This document shows, piece by piece, positions 1 to 11,154 of a DNA stretch of 64,000 nt. Source of the DNA: Geosiphon pyriformis (Eukaryota; Glomeromycota; Glomeromycetes; Archaeosporales; Geosiphonaceae); the NCBI GenBank assembly GCA_016748015.1, contig JAAOMT010000040.1, positions 284,609-348,608 of the forward strand. Reading direction: 5' to 3'. Position 1 is the stretch's first letter. The number at the start of each line of letters is the position of its first letter. The notes beneath the pieces are model-generated. The model made no database searches. It was not told where the DNA came from and saw only the letters and a program-made list of their open reading frames with translations. A program made the translations under genes and the position numbers.

Positions 1-340
1 ACTAATTGATAAAAGCTTTATTGTGAGAATTAGAAAAGTGCTAAAGACCATTAACATTCTGTGTTTCTAGATTAGAGAAACACATCAGACAATTGCAAGG
101 ATAGCCTCAGAGAAGACCCCAGACAGTGGGTAGATTTCAGTTCAGCCTCTGAGAAGGAGTACATAAACACACACAACAATCAAGAATTAAAGAATAACTT
201 ACATCGCAACAGTAAAAAGAAAGCCTTCAGTGTAACAGTGACATTATCACACAAATAGAATTGAGGAACTCACGAAAGACTGATTGCAATTAAAGCGGGA
301 TATCAGCAATTAAATATAACAAAAAAACCATCCCGTAACA
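1..340 (+). mobile_element. 3' part of an LTR (type IV), cut by window start
   Basis: This stretch is clearly richer in G and C than what follows. It resembles the downstream half of the type I LTRs (an actaattgat-like start, then atagcct.., ..gacccc.. and an att-rich tail) without being the same sequence. It ends in cccGTAACA, the terminal hexamer of the other LTR families here. Its 5' part lies outside the window, so it could be a solo LTR or the 3' LTR of an element to the left. It interrupts older type I Gypsy sequence, which starts directly after it. Confidence 0.45.
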
Positions 341-540
341 ACACCATATTTTAAAATTATCCAGAAATACTACTATATTAAAAAATAAGAACAATAACTA
401 TTAACCAGTGAAAATAAATAAACAATTCTTAATGTAAAGAAATAAGAAACAGAATTAAATAAACAGTATTAAAAAGAGAAATAATAGACTTAATTCAAAA
501 TAAAGATTTTAATAGAGCTTAATATTAAAGAAAAAAATAA
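341..540 (+). pseudogene. 3' internal end of a type I Ty3/Gypsy element
   Basis: The sequence aligns by eye with the last 200 bases before the 3' LTR of the better preserved copy (about 44580-44767), including the atccagaaatact stretch and the gattttaatagagcttaatattaaag segment before the LTR. It is the end of the post-integrase region plus a polypurine-like tract. No reading frame survives. It is joined directly to the LTR at 541. Confidence 0.6.
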
Positions 541-1475
541 TATTACTTATAAAAAAAGATACAAAAAAAAAAGTAAGAAAAACAGATAAAAAAAATAGAC
601 CAATAGGAAAATAGTATTTAGCACAATATCAAAAAATTATGATATATTGTTTAACAATGTACATATTGTTAATGAATTATGATATACTGCTTAGCAATGA
701 ATATATTATTAAAAAATCATGGCATATTGTTTAACAATAAACATATTGTCTGAAAAAATAGGGCATATTGCTCAAAAAAATATGAAATCTTATATAACAA
801 GAATTATGTATATATAATAAGAGTATTAAAAACAAAAAAGATATATTTAATTAAAAAAATTCATTACAACCCATTAATTATTTAATATTTCTTCTTTCAA
901 AAAGTAATTTCTATAATTTTAAGTGAAATTAAACCACATATTAATAAAATATTAATTTATTATCTAAATCCATATTATTATTATTTGATTAAAAAATATT
1001 AATCAATTTTATATTATTAACACTCCATGTTAATAGAATTTAAAACTTAATTATATTGGACCAATAACTCTTAATTATGGCTATTGACAGAATATTAATT
1101 TTTTATTTTTTATTTTATTTTTTTTATTTTTTTTTATTTTTTTTATTTTATTTTTTTGTTGTTTACTAATTGATTAAAAAGATTAAGTGCTGAGTATTTA
1201 ACATTAAAGATAGCCTGATAAAAGACCTAAAAACAAGGGTAAAAATTTAAGGATAGCTTATCAGAAAAGCATAATTATCAAAATAAACTGGTTATTATAC
1301 TAAAGAAAAAAATTCATAAAAAAAACCATTAATTGAATCTCTGTTTATTATACAAAAAACTTAACCAAAACCTTCAGACTTCAAAACCTTCAGAAATTAT
1401 CAACATTATCAGTTATTGAGCACTAAGTTATAAGTTTGTTATTTGTTTCAACACTTTAAATAATTACTTGTAATA
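541..1475 (+). mobile_element. 3' LTR of a degraded type I Ty3/Gypsy element
   Basis: It starts tattacttat and ends ttGTAATA, a decayed form of the TGTTAC...GTAACA ends seen elsewhere. It shares order and content with the LTRs at 35665-36549 and 44768-45628: a U3 with repeated cat-attg-tt-aacaat palindromes (620-780), a t-rich tract (1090-1160), the tactaattgattaa..gctgag..agcctg.taaaagacc block (1167-1250) and the same tail. Preceding sequence shows it is a 3' LTR of an element whose body is left of the window. Confidence 0.75.
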
Positions 1476-1476
1476 C

Positions 1477-2379
1477 TGTTTTGCTATTAATTTTACTATT
1501 AATACAAATTAATAAATTTTTAATAAGTTAATTTATCTTTCAAAATTTTTTTCTATATTTAAGACTATTATTATTATTAAATTTATAATAAAATAACCAA
1601 TTTTGTATCAATTATTTTATATAGTTATTTTAGTAAAAGTTAACTTTTTTATAAAAATTTCTTATTTATAAGTTTTTTAATAATATGTAATTATTTTGTT
1701 ATAAAAGTTAACTCTTTTATAAAAAGTTTTAATTATAATTTGTTTAATAATATAAAAAAATAAATAAATAAAAATAAATAAATAAATAATTGTTTTCAAT
1801 TTAAGTCTAAAAATAACTAAGCAATTATTAAAATTAATAACTAATTAATTTTAAAATATTAATTATAATTGTGAGTTTTTTGAGTAATATTAAATTTGAA
1901 AAAACTTTTAAGTTTTTAAAATAGATTTTATTAAATTAATTTATAATTATTTGCTGATTTTAATTTTAAAAAAAAATATTTTTTTAAAAAGAAAAGTTTT
2001 TTTTATATAATTTATTATAATATTATTTTATAATCTTATTTTTTTTTTGCTATTATTTTACAAATTAAAAATATATTTTAGTAATTATAAGTTGATTTTA
2101 TAAATTATTAATTAATTTAATAAATTTTTGAATATTTTATTAAATTATTAAATATTTTTAAATATTATATAATTTAAAATATTACATGATCTAATTATTA
2201 TATTTAGTTATATTTGTGTATTATACTAATTAAATTATTAATTAAATAATAGTTTGATAATTTGATAGAATAATAAGTAATAATTTGAAATAATAATATA
2301 TATTAATTAATAATAGAAATTATAAAAATAATAAGAATAATATTATATGAATTAATAATTCAAATTTTTACTGATAACA
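1477..2379 (-). mobile_element. Degraded type III LTR
   Basis: It matches the LTRs at 22530-23519 and 57174-58144 in block order: the twin aaaagttaact.ttttataaaaa segments (1635-1730), the tttttgagtaatatt segment (1875-1895) and the final ttttactgataaca. Orientation is given relative to the type III element at the window end, which is coded on the minus strand. It abuts the preceding type I LTR with one base between, so one element ended or recombined exactly at the end of the other. It is very AT-rich, so old. Confidence 0.6.
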
Positions 2380-4180
2380 ATATATTTTTAAAGATTAATT
2401 TGAAATCTATTTATTATTGCTAAAGTTTTTATTAAGATTATTTTTTTAATTTAAAAACATCAAATATTAATAGTCCTTTAACATTTTTTTTAATTTTAAC
2501 AATAAATTTTTTATTAATTAGTAATAATATAAATAATTTTGATTAAAAATTATTTTTTCAAAAAATTTAGCTAATAAATAACAGTTTTATTTAATAGATA
2601 ATACAAGTAAGTTTTATTGTAATAATTTGGTTTTTAATATTAATTTTTATTTTTTTTTGATTAAAAATTTATTTAAAAATAAATATTAAAAAATAATTGA
2701 TGTAAAAATTGAAATAAAAACTAGAAAATTAAATATATATTTTTTAATATTAAAACTACTATATATATAGTTTTACAAAAAACATTTTATAATACTTTAT
2801 TTTTTATATTTTAATATAGTATTTATTGTTATTGTAAAATAATGCTTATTGTTAATACTATTTAATAATTATTGCTATATTAATTATTATTTTTTTAAGA
2901 TTATTACTGTATTATATTATAATTAGATTATTTATATTATTTATAATTTTTATTAAATTTTTAAACTGTAATAATGATTATAAATGTTTTAAAAATAAAA
3001 ATATTGTATTTTTACTTCTTATTTTAATTATAATTATAAAAATACAGAAAAAAAAATTTTAATTAATAATAATATAAAAATATAATTTGTTTTGTTTTTA
3101 AAACCAATAAAAATTATTAAATTTAATATATTAAGTTATTTAGTTATGTATTAAATTTGTTAAATATGTTGTTATTACTATTATTTAAAACAAAAAAAAA
3201 ATTATTGTTTATAATTAAATTAAAATTAAATATTATAATTTATATAAATACAATAAAATTAATATAAATATCAAAAAAACTAACTTTAAATTAAAAATGC
3301 TGTTTTATTTTTTTTTATTTTTTTTTATTAATTAACAAGTGAGGTCTAAACGCTATCTACTGCTATACATCAAAGAAATAATCTAAAGTAGGCGCTGTTT
3401 TATAAAACATTAAAAAAATACTTTTTTTAATATTTAGTTTTTTTGGTTATTTAAGCAATAATAAAAAGAATTGTTAAAAAAAAATCAACTTTATTACCAG
3501 TTTATTGTTGAATCTTTTATAATAATAACAATTATATTAAAATTAATTATAATTAATTGTTAAAAAAAAACTTTTATTTAAAGTTAAAAATTGTGTTTTT
3601 TTAATAATTAAAAACTTTTTTTTATAATAATATTTAAAAAAAATGCTGTTTAGCTGTTTTACTTTTAAAAAAGCTTTTTAAGTATTAAAATTAGTAAAAA
3701 CAATAAAAAAAATGGTTGTTTTTTTTAGCTTTTTGCTTTGATTGTAATTATAAAAATTCCAAATAAAAAATAATATTTTTTTTGTCATATTAAATACACA
3801 TATGTATATGTACATATGTGTATTTAATATGTTATTTAAAAATTTATTATTATTATTTATTTTGTAAACAATATTTTTATAAATTCCAACAATATTTTTT
3901 TTAAATAAAATTTGTTATGTTATTGTGTTTATATAAGTTAATAGAAGGATGGTTTTTATTAATTATTAAGCTTATTAATTATATAATAAGATTAGCATTA
4001 TTATTATTTATAATTATTACAAAGTTTTAAATGTGTTAAAAAAAGTTGTTTTTTTTTAAAACATTTGAAATCAAAGATAATACTGCAACTGGTTGTAACC
4101 CTTTTTTTTTTATTAAGAGCCACAAACTTTATGAAAATTTAAAACTGAAAAAATGCCATCTTTACTTGAAAACAATAGAA
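2380..4180. other. AT-saturated region, no gene seen
   Basis: Nearly pure A/T with long T and A runs. The first part may be the decayed interior of the type III element that owns the LTR at 1477-2379, but I could not align it with confidence. A short GC-bearing island at about 3335-3400 (aagtgaggtctaaacgctatc and following) has no recognisable motif. A perfect hairpin lies at 3786-3831. Confidence 0.5.
3786..3831. repeat. Perfect 21-bp inverted repeat with 4-nt loop
   Basis: The left arm 3786-3806 is the exact reverse complement of 3811-3831, separated by tatg. The arms are not simple sequence: they contain acacatatgta. No mismatch is present, although the surroundings are heavily decayed. 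It may be a small foldback element, a transcript hairpin or a recent palindrome. Function unknown. Confidence 0.85.
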
Positions 4181-4184
4181 AAAT

Positions 4185-4623
4185 AAGGTTTATTTGAATA
4201 TTGGTAATATTTCAATTATTAATTCATCTTCATCACCTGATTGACCTAGAAATTTATCCCACGCACGACCTTGTTAAAATGTACAGTGTTGTACAACAAT
4301 GGCCATTGGACAATTTACTCGCATGACTTGATAATAATCAGATGTATTTGCGTCCACAGCGTTTGAATGAACAGTAGTCAATGCAATAAACCTTTCCCTT
4401 TTCAAGACCTTTGATAACAGATCTATCTCATCTTACCGAATAAAACTTTCAGCACGATCCCAAAATATGCCCGACTAAAACTTTCAGGCATTAATGACAT
4501 TGGCAGCACAAAGAACTCACCTCGTGGTGAATTAAGAATGGTCAAAAAACACTTGTTTCGCTCTTTGGAACTGGTCGGTAAAAGCATATGATTTTCAGGT
4601 GTTAGGACGCGATTAAGGATCAA
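4185..4623 (-). pseudogene. Unrecognised coding-like segment, probably broken
   Basis: On the minus strand 4623-4423 is open for 66 codons without an ATG at its edge. About 4427-4190 is open in one frame apart from a single TAA, giving a product with a Trp-Asp-Lys-Phe-Leu-Gly-Gln-Ser-Gly-Asp-Glu-Asp-Glu stretch near its end. Base composition is close to that of the nearby host gene and unlike the AT-rich flanks. I do not recognise the product. It may be the 3' end of a decayed host gene or belong with the transposase remnant next to it. Confidence 0.3.
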
Positions 4624-4638
4624 TTTACAAAGAAAAAA

Positions 4639-4904
4639 TTATCGTATATTTCTTTTCTGGCTCTCTTTGAATCCTGTTTTAACACAAGTTTTATTTGTGA
4701 CGTGTAAATTCCCAGGGGCACCTTCTAATTCAATGGTGAAAAAGGCAAAGGTCTTAAGAAGATTGATGTTCAAATTGTTTCTTTTGAAACGTGGTCAGGA
4801 TTGGTTCCCAAGTTGCGATTACTCATTTGCATGTTTAATAAATATTGATTTATGATACCATGATCCAGTGCTTGAACCAGATTTTGATTTGGTATTATTC
4901 TCAC
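4639..4904 (-). pseudogene. Probable pogo/Tigger-type DDE transposase remnant
   Basis: Read on the minus strand, 4904 to about 4778 is open and gives a segment of the form I-I-P-N-x3-V-Q-A-L-D-H-G-I-I-N-x-Y. This resembles the PPNTT..LQPLDQGII block with the last catalytic Asp of pogo/Tigger (DDE_1) transposases. After a frameshift the next open part gives a helix-like segment followed by N-K-T-C-V-K-T-G-F, resembling the ETI.NCF.KAGF block that usually follows. A TAA ends it at 4639-4641. No N-terminal part was found. The assignment is pattern-based and tentative. Confidence 0.4.
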
Positions 4905-6306
4905 CTGTGTTAAACATTAAACCAACATATCATGTTAAATATACAAAAAGCCCTATAAATTACCTAATCAGTATGTACTTTACTTGGTTCCAAATAGAAT
5001 ATTGAAGGCATGCGAAGTTTAGGGTATTTCGACTTCTTGCAGAGTCTCGAACAACATTGTCTGATGCCAAAGAAATTTCGTGTTTTTTCCACGATCAACA
5101 GATGCTTTTTTAATTTAATGAGCCTTCAATAAAGAGCAGGTGATTCTTGGGCTAAAATAGATGAAAAAAGACATTAAACTTTAAGAAAATTTGTCCTTTT
5201 ATCATTGGTCTTTTTTTTTCTTTAATAAAAATGACCCAAGAAACCAAAGGAACCCACCTCCTCATCTTCAAAGATCCTTTTTTGATCATTATATTAGTCA
5301 TGGACCACTTTTATTTTAAGTTTCTCTCGCGCAGTCTTAAAATAGATAATTTAAAAAAAAACTAATTAAGAAATCCTTCTTTCATACATAAAAAGAGTAG
5401 TAGACGTTTTTGATTGTATTATACAGAAGAATTTTTAGGTTAGTTTCGAGGGATAAATACCCGATTTCAGACCTAAATAGGTTTTTTTTTCACCAACAAA
5501 AGAAATACACGAAAATACGAGGTCTATACAAAAAGGTATATTTCCCCTTTTTACGTACTTTTGCTGCGGAATTTACAATTGATTATTTTAATTTTTCAGC
5601 TTCTGACGAGGCCAAGTTGGAAATCATTATGATTTGCATTGTTGATAACACAGCTCTTTTTTAAAAGGAATTTGTAAGCACCTACTTTGCCACCACAAGG
5701 AAAAATATTCATAACACGCCTCAAAGTCCTTGTTAATACAATTAATTCTATCCATTAATCTGGAAAAAGATACAGAATTAACCCAGAAGACAATTAAAAA
5801 AAACCCCATTTTTTCTTGCTTCAAGAATTTTAATCAAAGAAAAAACTCATCATAACAATTACTCAAAAAATCTGCATTCTTTTTATTATCAGCTGAAAAA
5901 GTACAAATACTCGCAGATTCACGCGCAAACGGTAAAACCTTGCACATCCCAACCAACAGTCATCTTAATTTTTTCCCTCTGATTTTCTTTGCGCGATATC
6001 ATTTGGATCTTTTGGCCGTTAAATTTTCTTTCATTTCCAAACTCCGATTTCGCAAAAGCAAACACACTAGTACATTTTTTTGCTCGTGCATTTATAATCT
6101 TTAAAATCAGAAGCATAGTACGCTAATTTCCTTGTGATTTTCAACTTTGAAATTTCTTTTTTTTTTAAAAAAACAATCATTCCTTATAATTAAAAAATTT
6201 TTTTCTTTGAACCCCTTCTTTCATACTATCAAGTTCACAGTTTTGAAACTATTCAACCTTCTAACTATCACAAGAAAAGTCCACGTCAGCAAACAAGAAA
6301 TACGCT
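4905..6306. other. Intergenic, upstream of the MIT gene
   Basis: Moderate base composition, so probably unique host sequence. Short open frames on either strand (5410-5664 plus; 5627-5824 and 5919-6116 minus) have no recognisable motifs and no matching introns, and I do not call them genes. The last 150 bases before 6307 should hold the promoter and 5' leader of the MIT gene. I see no clear TATA box. Confidence 0.5.
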
Positions 6307-7628
6307 ATGTTTGAAACAGCAGCCACCGCTTTATACCACACAAACGGCCAACCAGCCAAAGGTCTCTTTAGCAATATAACAATACCCTCATCACTACCGA
6401 CTCACTTTTTACAAAACTCCTTCATCATGTTTCCGTTAGCGTTGTTCGGTCAACAAACAGAACAGCCAGAGGTAACTTCAACAACCACAACTCTTTCCCC
6501 TTTAGATAGTAAAAATCATGGACAAAACATTCCAATAACACCACCAACACCAGCACCACTTTCTTCACCGTTATCACCATCCCAAACTACAGCACCACCT
6601 GTGAATAAACGTCTAAATCAACGAAGGAACAAAGTTGGGAATTCTGCTTCAGCTGCTATCGTTGCTCAAGCTGGCAACATGAATTTCAATGCGATGGTTC
6701 CATCCTCTGGTCCTCATCAAAATAATCAATCGCAGAATAATACACATAATACAAGACGAAAAAGATTGTCAAATCGAATGAATCGTAATTTGATTGATCA
6801 GGCTATCACTTTTTCGGCGATTGCTGTCGAAGAAGATCAACAGGGTAACCATCAATGTGCTCTTGACCTTTATTTGACCGCTTTGGAGAGTATGCTTTAC
6901 GCAATGCCAAGTATGTATACCATATCCATTGGAAAATTTTTTCCATCATCTCACCCCTAAATAGTTTTGATTGATTCAAATTCTTGTGAAACCCATGTGA
7001 ATATATCACGATGAAAACGCGTGACTAACATCTGATCTAAATTTCAATTTTCATCATAGTTCATACGGATAACAATCGTAAAGCAGCGGTAGAAGAGAAA
7101 TTAAGAGAATTCATCAATAGCGTAGGCTTTGCAGAAGATTTTCTACAAACTCCACCTGCTTCGAACAATCGATCATTATCCATATCTCTCAATGGCAATC
7201 AAACCGAACACAATGGCATGATTACTGCATACCCAAATGGGGGAAGAGGCTTATCTTGTGGTGTTGACAACCCCACACCAGCTCCCTCAATATCTCAACA
7301 TATAATCAACGCAGCAATTACGAGTGCCGTAGCACTCAAACAATCTCCGATTCCCGATGCAATCTCTGCCACCGTTAATTACACCATGAAAAAGGTGAAA
7401 CAAATTGATGAAACTTATGGATTACAAGAAAAAGCATGGGAGATTTCTAGAACTGGAATTAATATGGCCCTGGAAATAGATCAACAATATAATGTTCACG
7501 AAAAGGTTGGCAATGCCATCTTCACCGGGTTGGCTGCAGCAATGAAAGCCGGAATAGCTTATAAAGATTCACCATCGTATCAAGAATTGAAACGTATGAA
7601 GTCAGAGTATCAGACCCTTGTAAAATAA
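6307..7628 (+). CDS. MIT-domain protein, two exons (6307-6910, 7060-7628)
   Basis: Joining 6307-6910 to 7060-7628 gives an uninterrupted frame of 390 codons plus TAA. Residues 1-155 are low-complexity, rich in Pro, Ser, Thr, Asn and Gln, and probably disordered, ending in a basic patch (RRKRLSNR). Residues about 158-235 look like a MIT domain: a three-helix pattern with N-L-I-D-Q-A-I..A-V-E-E-D..G-N-H-Q-C-A-L-D-L-Y..A-L-E-S-M-L-Y-A, then K-L-R-E-F-I. The C-terminal half (to 390) has repeated amphipathic helices and is not a family I recognise. MIT domains usually bind ESCRT-III tails or act in endosomal trafficking, so a membrane-traffic role is plausible but inferred. Without splicing a stop at 6958 gives 217 residues. 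It is the only intact host gene in the window, flanked by transposons on both sides. Confidence 0.85.
6911..7059 (+). other. Intron of the MIT gene
   Basis: It has a gtatgt donor at 6911, a ctaac branch-like site at 7024-7028 and a catcatag acceptor ending at 7059. At 149 nt its size is normal for a fungal intron. Removal joins A to TT to make an Ile codon and keeps the MIT helix pattern in frame, which supports the call. Confidence 0.85.
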
Positions 7629-9048
7629 AGTTGAGAAATCAGATGTGTGATCTATCGACACCACGTGATTGGATTAATATAATCGAATATGCATATTGAG
7701 ATTTAGTGGATAACTCAACCATCGTCCTCAAAGATTCATTTCCAAAAGAACAATTTAAAAGCCTTTATCAGTTATCTCTTCTTTCTTTCATACATAACTT
7801 GTATTTGGTACCTAATATTGGCAAAATCTATATGATGCTTTGGTAACATTAGCCGTTCTCTCAGCAGTAGAACCGCAGTTGGCTTCGAAATCTGGATGAT
7901 TAAAAGTCAAAGACGGTCAAAGCTCGCTTCCGAATAATCAAGGAACAATGTGAATTTTTTCTGCTTTATTCCGATTTGGTGTTAAAACACTGCTTCGTTA
8001 TATATCTTTTCGAAGGATTCTTTACCTTGATGCTTCCCTATTTCCAAACCTTTAACTTGATATATAAACGAACATGTACACAGGCACATTTATAAACAGT
8101 AAATTAGTATTATTTCCTCCTTCCTTTTGTCATTAGTAGTTATTATAATGTTCTTTCAGGTATCTGGAGATTAAATCCAGCATAGATTTTTGAAGGTGAT
8201 AAAGATTAAAGAGAGCAGAAATAGACTTTTGTGTGTCACCAATTTTTTGAAAAGACATTCTCATAGTTTATTTTAATCTTTTTTGTTATTGATTTTTGTT
8301 TTATTTCAAGAGTCAAAGAGGCAAACATCGATTGTTTTTTTACCTTAAATCTTTGACTATGGATTTTAGTTTAAAAGGATGTTTCAAAAATAATTATTTG
8401 CTTCGTGACATAGAATCCTTTCATTTTTATCGACTTAGTCGGTAAAACGATCCAGATCTTTGAAAAGACATTTTTGTACAGATAATAAAATCAAGACTCG
8501 ATTCCATTTGTTGCCAGACAATTTCTACTTCTCAAACAATATTTGTTATTGATATATATATACACAGGAGCGCTGTTCGTCACCAAATTGGGCTGGGTTA
8601 TAAAGATAACTCAATTAACAAAAAGTCGTCATATCCGGATTTCATCAAATAACCCAATTGTATCATTCTACTGTACTTTATTTTTCTTATTATTGAAGAG
8701 ACACACATCATTTTATTTTCAATTTATTTTTAAACTTTATTATGTTAATTTCTTATCATTTTTTTAAAAGTAAACAATTTTTTTGTAATTTTTTATATAT
8801 ATTTTTGTTTAAGATTGTTTCAAAGCTTTTATGATTACATAATAATTTTTATTAAATATTTTTATACACAATTTAATTTTAATAAATAACTTGTTAAATT
8901 GTAAAAATTGTAAATAATTATAATTTATGAATTTTTTTTATGTTTAACATTAAATAATTTTCTGAATTGTTAATGTTTTACAACATAATTCAACTATAAA
9001 CTATTTTAAATAACTTATTTATTAAGTATTAAATATAAATTATATTAT
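7629..9048. other. Intergenic, 3' of the MIT gene
   Basis: No gene recognised. An AATAAA overlaps the stop codon (7623-7628) and may serve 3' processing. The sequence is of mixed composition to about 8560 and then turns AT-rich up to the LINE insertion. The open frame at 8543-8767 is low-complexity and hydrophobic, and I do not support it as a gene. Confidence 0.5.
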
Positions 9049-9058
9049 ATACAATACA
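9049..9058. repeat. Left target-site duplication of the LINE
   Basis: ATACAATACA, repeated exactly at 15956-15965 on the far side of the element. The two copies define the insertion boundaries and the pre-insertion site. Confidence 0.85.
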
Positions 9059-9197
9059 AAAAAAAGGGAGACTTTCTTCTTTCGTTGATCCCCTGGTCAC
9101 AACGAGAGCTTTGAGTCGTCACTGAAATAGCCTTCCTTTTCCCTTTCCCCTTCACCTTTCTCCAGTTATTTCTTCAGACATTCCCCTTTTTGTGGCT

Positions 9198-11154
9198 ATG
9201 GAACCGGTGGGCTTTGCTGCTGGTGGTTCTGGGTCCGTTTCGGCTGGGTTGGGGACCCGGTCTGGTGTCAAAAACAAGCGTTCGGTTGGTCCTCAATCTC
9301 GCGGTGCGTCCTATAAGAAGCCGAAGAAACCTGTGGCGGTTGACGGTTTGGTGGAGTCGTCTGCTGGTGTCTCGAACGTTATGGATGAAAGTGGTGACGG
9401 ACCTAATATTGGGCGATCGTGGGCTAGCGAGGTCAACAGCGAAGTGGACAGCGTAAGTGGCGTCTCGGACTTGGATAACTTGGAAAACGTCGTCGCTGAG
9501 GAAACTAGCTATGCAGAGTCGGATGTTTCAGGTTTGGACGACGACATGAACGATGCCACGCCAAGGAAGACGCGTACCCGCACCTATGTTCTGAACAGTA
9601 AGCCGCCACCTCTCTCTTTCAACGTGCTAAGTGATGGTGAAGACACTCTGCCTCTTCCGAATCCTAAATTTTGTGGGTCCAATCGCCTTCCTCCAGTCGG
9701 GTCACGTGCTCCGGAGAAACGGAGTTTTATTTCGTCAAAATCGTTTGCATTGGATATTGAGCTATCTGCCGTTCCTGGCAAAACTATTGGTGATAAGTTG
9801 GTTTGTGTGAAAAAAAATTTTTATCAGGTTGATGGTTTTGGGGGGGGTTTCGACTCCCTCAAAATTTCCTGAAATAATAAGGTCATCATTTACATCTGAA
9901 AAAAGTTTGTTTAAGGCGAGGAAAATGGCAATCAGTGAAAAAATATTGGTAAATGATGATCTAAGAAAAGTAAACAGCCATTTAGATTGGGAGATAATCG
10001 TCAAGGAAATCCCAGTAGATTTTCCCAAATCGGCAATTGAGGCAGTGTTCTCCAAGTTTGGCAAGATTGTTTCAATTAAAGTGCAGTTTATTGGTCTTTG
10101 GCAAAAGGTCTTGGTGGAATATGAATTATTTGAGATGACTGATTTGGTCGCAGCTAGATAGTCTGTGCTCATAGAAAAGGATTCTGTCCATGTGGCAAAG
10201 GCAAATATTGATAAACAAACATGGGTATCGAGGGATCAGCATTGGGCTTTGCTTTATACTCTTTCAGTTGGCACCAATGCTCATGATCTTTTCAGTTTGT
10301 TGGAATCATATGGTGAGAAGATTTGTTATATCAGCTGTAATCCTAGTTCATATGTTTGTGATAGATGTGCTGTAATTTGTTTTGGTGATGAGGCATCCAA
10401 GTTGGCTACTATTGGTATCATTTCAGTTTTGAGAAATGTGAGTTTGCGTTGGGCTGGTTTTTCTTTGGCCAGTTGTGCTTGTTGTAAACAATTCAGTCAT
10501 GTTTTGGTTAATTGTTCCTTGGGTGAGTATTTTGGTGTTTGAGGAAGGAGGGTGGTTTCTGAGCAAAATCGGGTTCGTCTAGCTGGGATATATAAAAGGA
10601 AATCAGCCTCTGTTGCTCGTCCAGTTTCTTTTGGTGGAAAGACGTGGGCCCAAGTGGCAGGCCGTTCTCCTTCTTGTGTTGTCTCTTCGGGTGCTCCTGG
10701 TGTCAGTTTGGTCTCTGGTTTGAAGGCTTTCTCAATGGATTCCTCCTCGTCTGGTGCTGCTGATCTAGGTGGTTGCCTAGCTGTGCTGAAATGTTCCGTG
10801 GAAATTCTCATGGACCAAGTCTTACTCATTTTAAAGAAATTAAGTTTCGTTGACTTGGTGCTATTGGCATCTTCTCTCTCAGCTTTTCCTTTGGTGTTTC
10901 CAACTGCCATTGTTTTAGATATGGACTTAGGTTTGGATTTGGATAGCATGTTGTTGTCGTCTGCCTCTTTTTCTCTCAATGTTGGTGGGTCGGTTGTTGA
11001 TTTCAGTCCGAGCAGTTCTAAGGTTTTGACTGCCAAGATTGGTGGTTTGAAGTCAAATATGATGGCTCTTGAGGCTTCAGTTTGCTCGGTCTTGAATAGA
11101 TTGGATCATCTGCGTTCTGGATCGGGTTCGTTGGCTTTTTCTCCATCTCAATGA
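9198..11154 (+). pseudogene. LINE ORF1 (RNA-binding, RRM-like), broken
   Basis: The start is the ATG at 9198. The N-terminal 200 residues are low-complexity and acidic to basic. An eight-G run at 9840-9847 shifts the frame by one extra base. The frame then continues from about 9850 to 11154 with two stops, TAG at 10159 and TGA at 10540. Around 9990-10130 there is an RRM-like segment (V-K-E-I-P-V-D-F-P then F-S-K-F-G-K-I-V-S-I), expected to bind element RNA. Downstream is a Cys-rich part (C-A-C-C-K-Q-F-S-H at about 10475) in the place of a zinc knuckle. ORF1 of such LINEs forms the RNP with element RNA. Its stop TGA overlaps the ORF2 start as ATGA at 11151-11154, which suggests coupled translation. 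Confidence 0.8.

Noticed and set aside
1090-1160. T-rich tract as a terminator or origin
   Set aside because: The same tract occupies the same position in every type I LTR, so it is part of the LTR.
5410-6116. Short open frames on both strands upstream of the MIT gene
   Set aside because: 60-84 codons, no motifs, no consistent introns, and composition like intergenic sequence.
7840-7930. tRNA-like segment (ggcttcgaaatctgg resembling a T-arm)
   Set aside because: No acceptor stem or D-arm can be paired around it, and the bases do not fit A- and B-box consensus.
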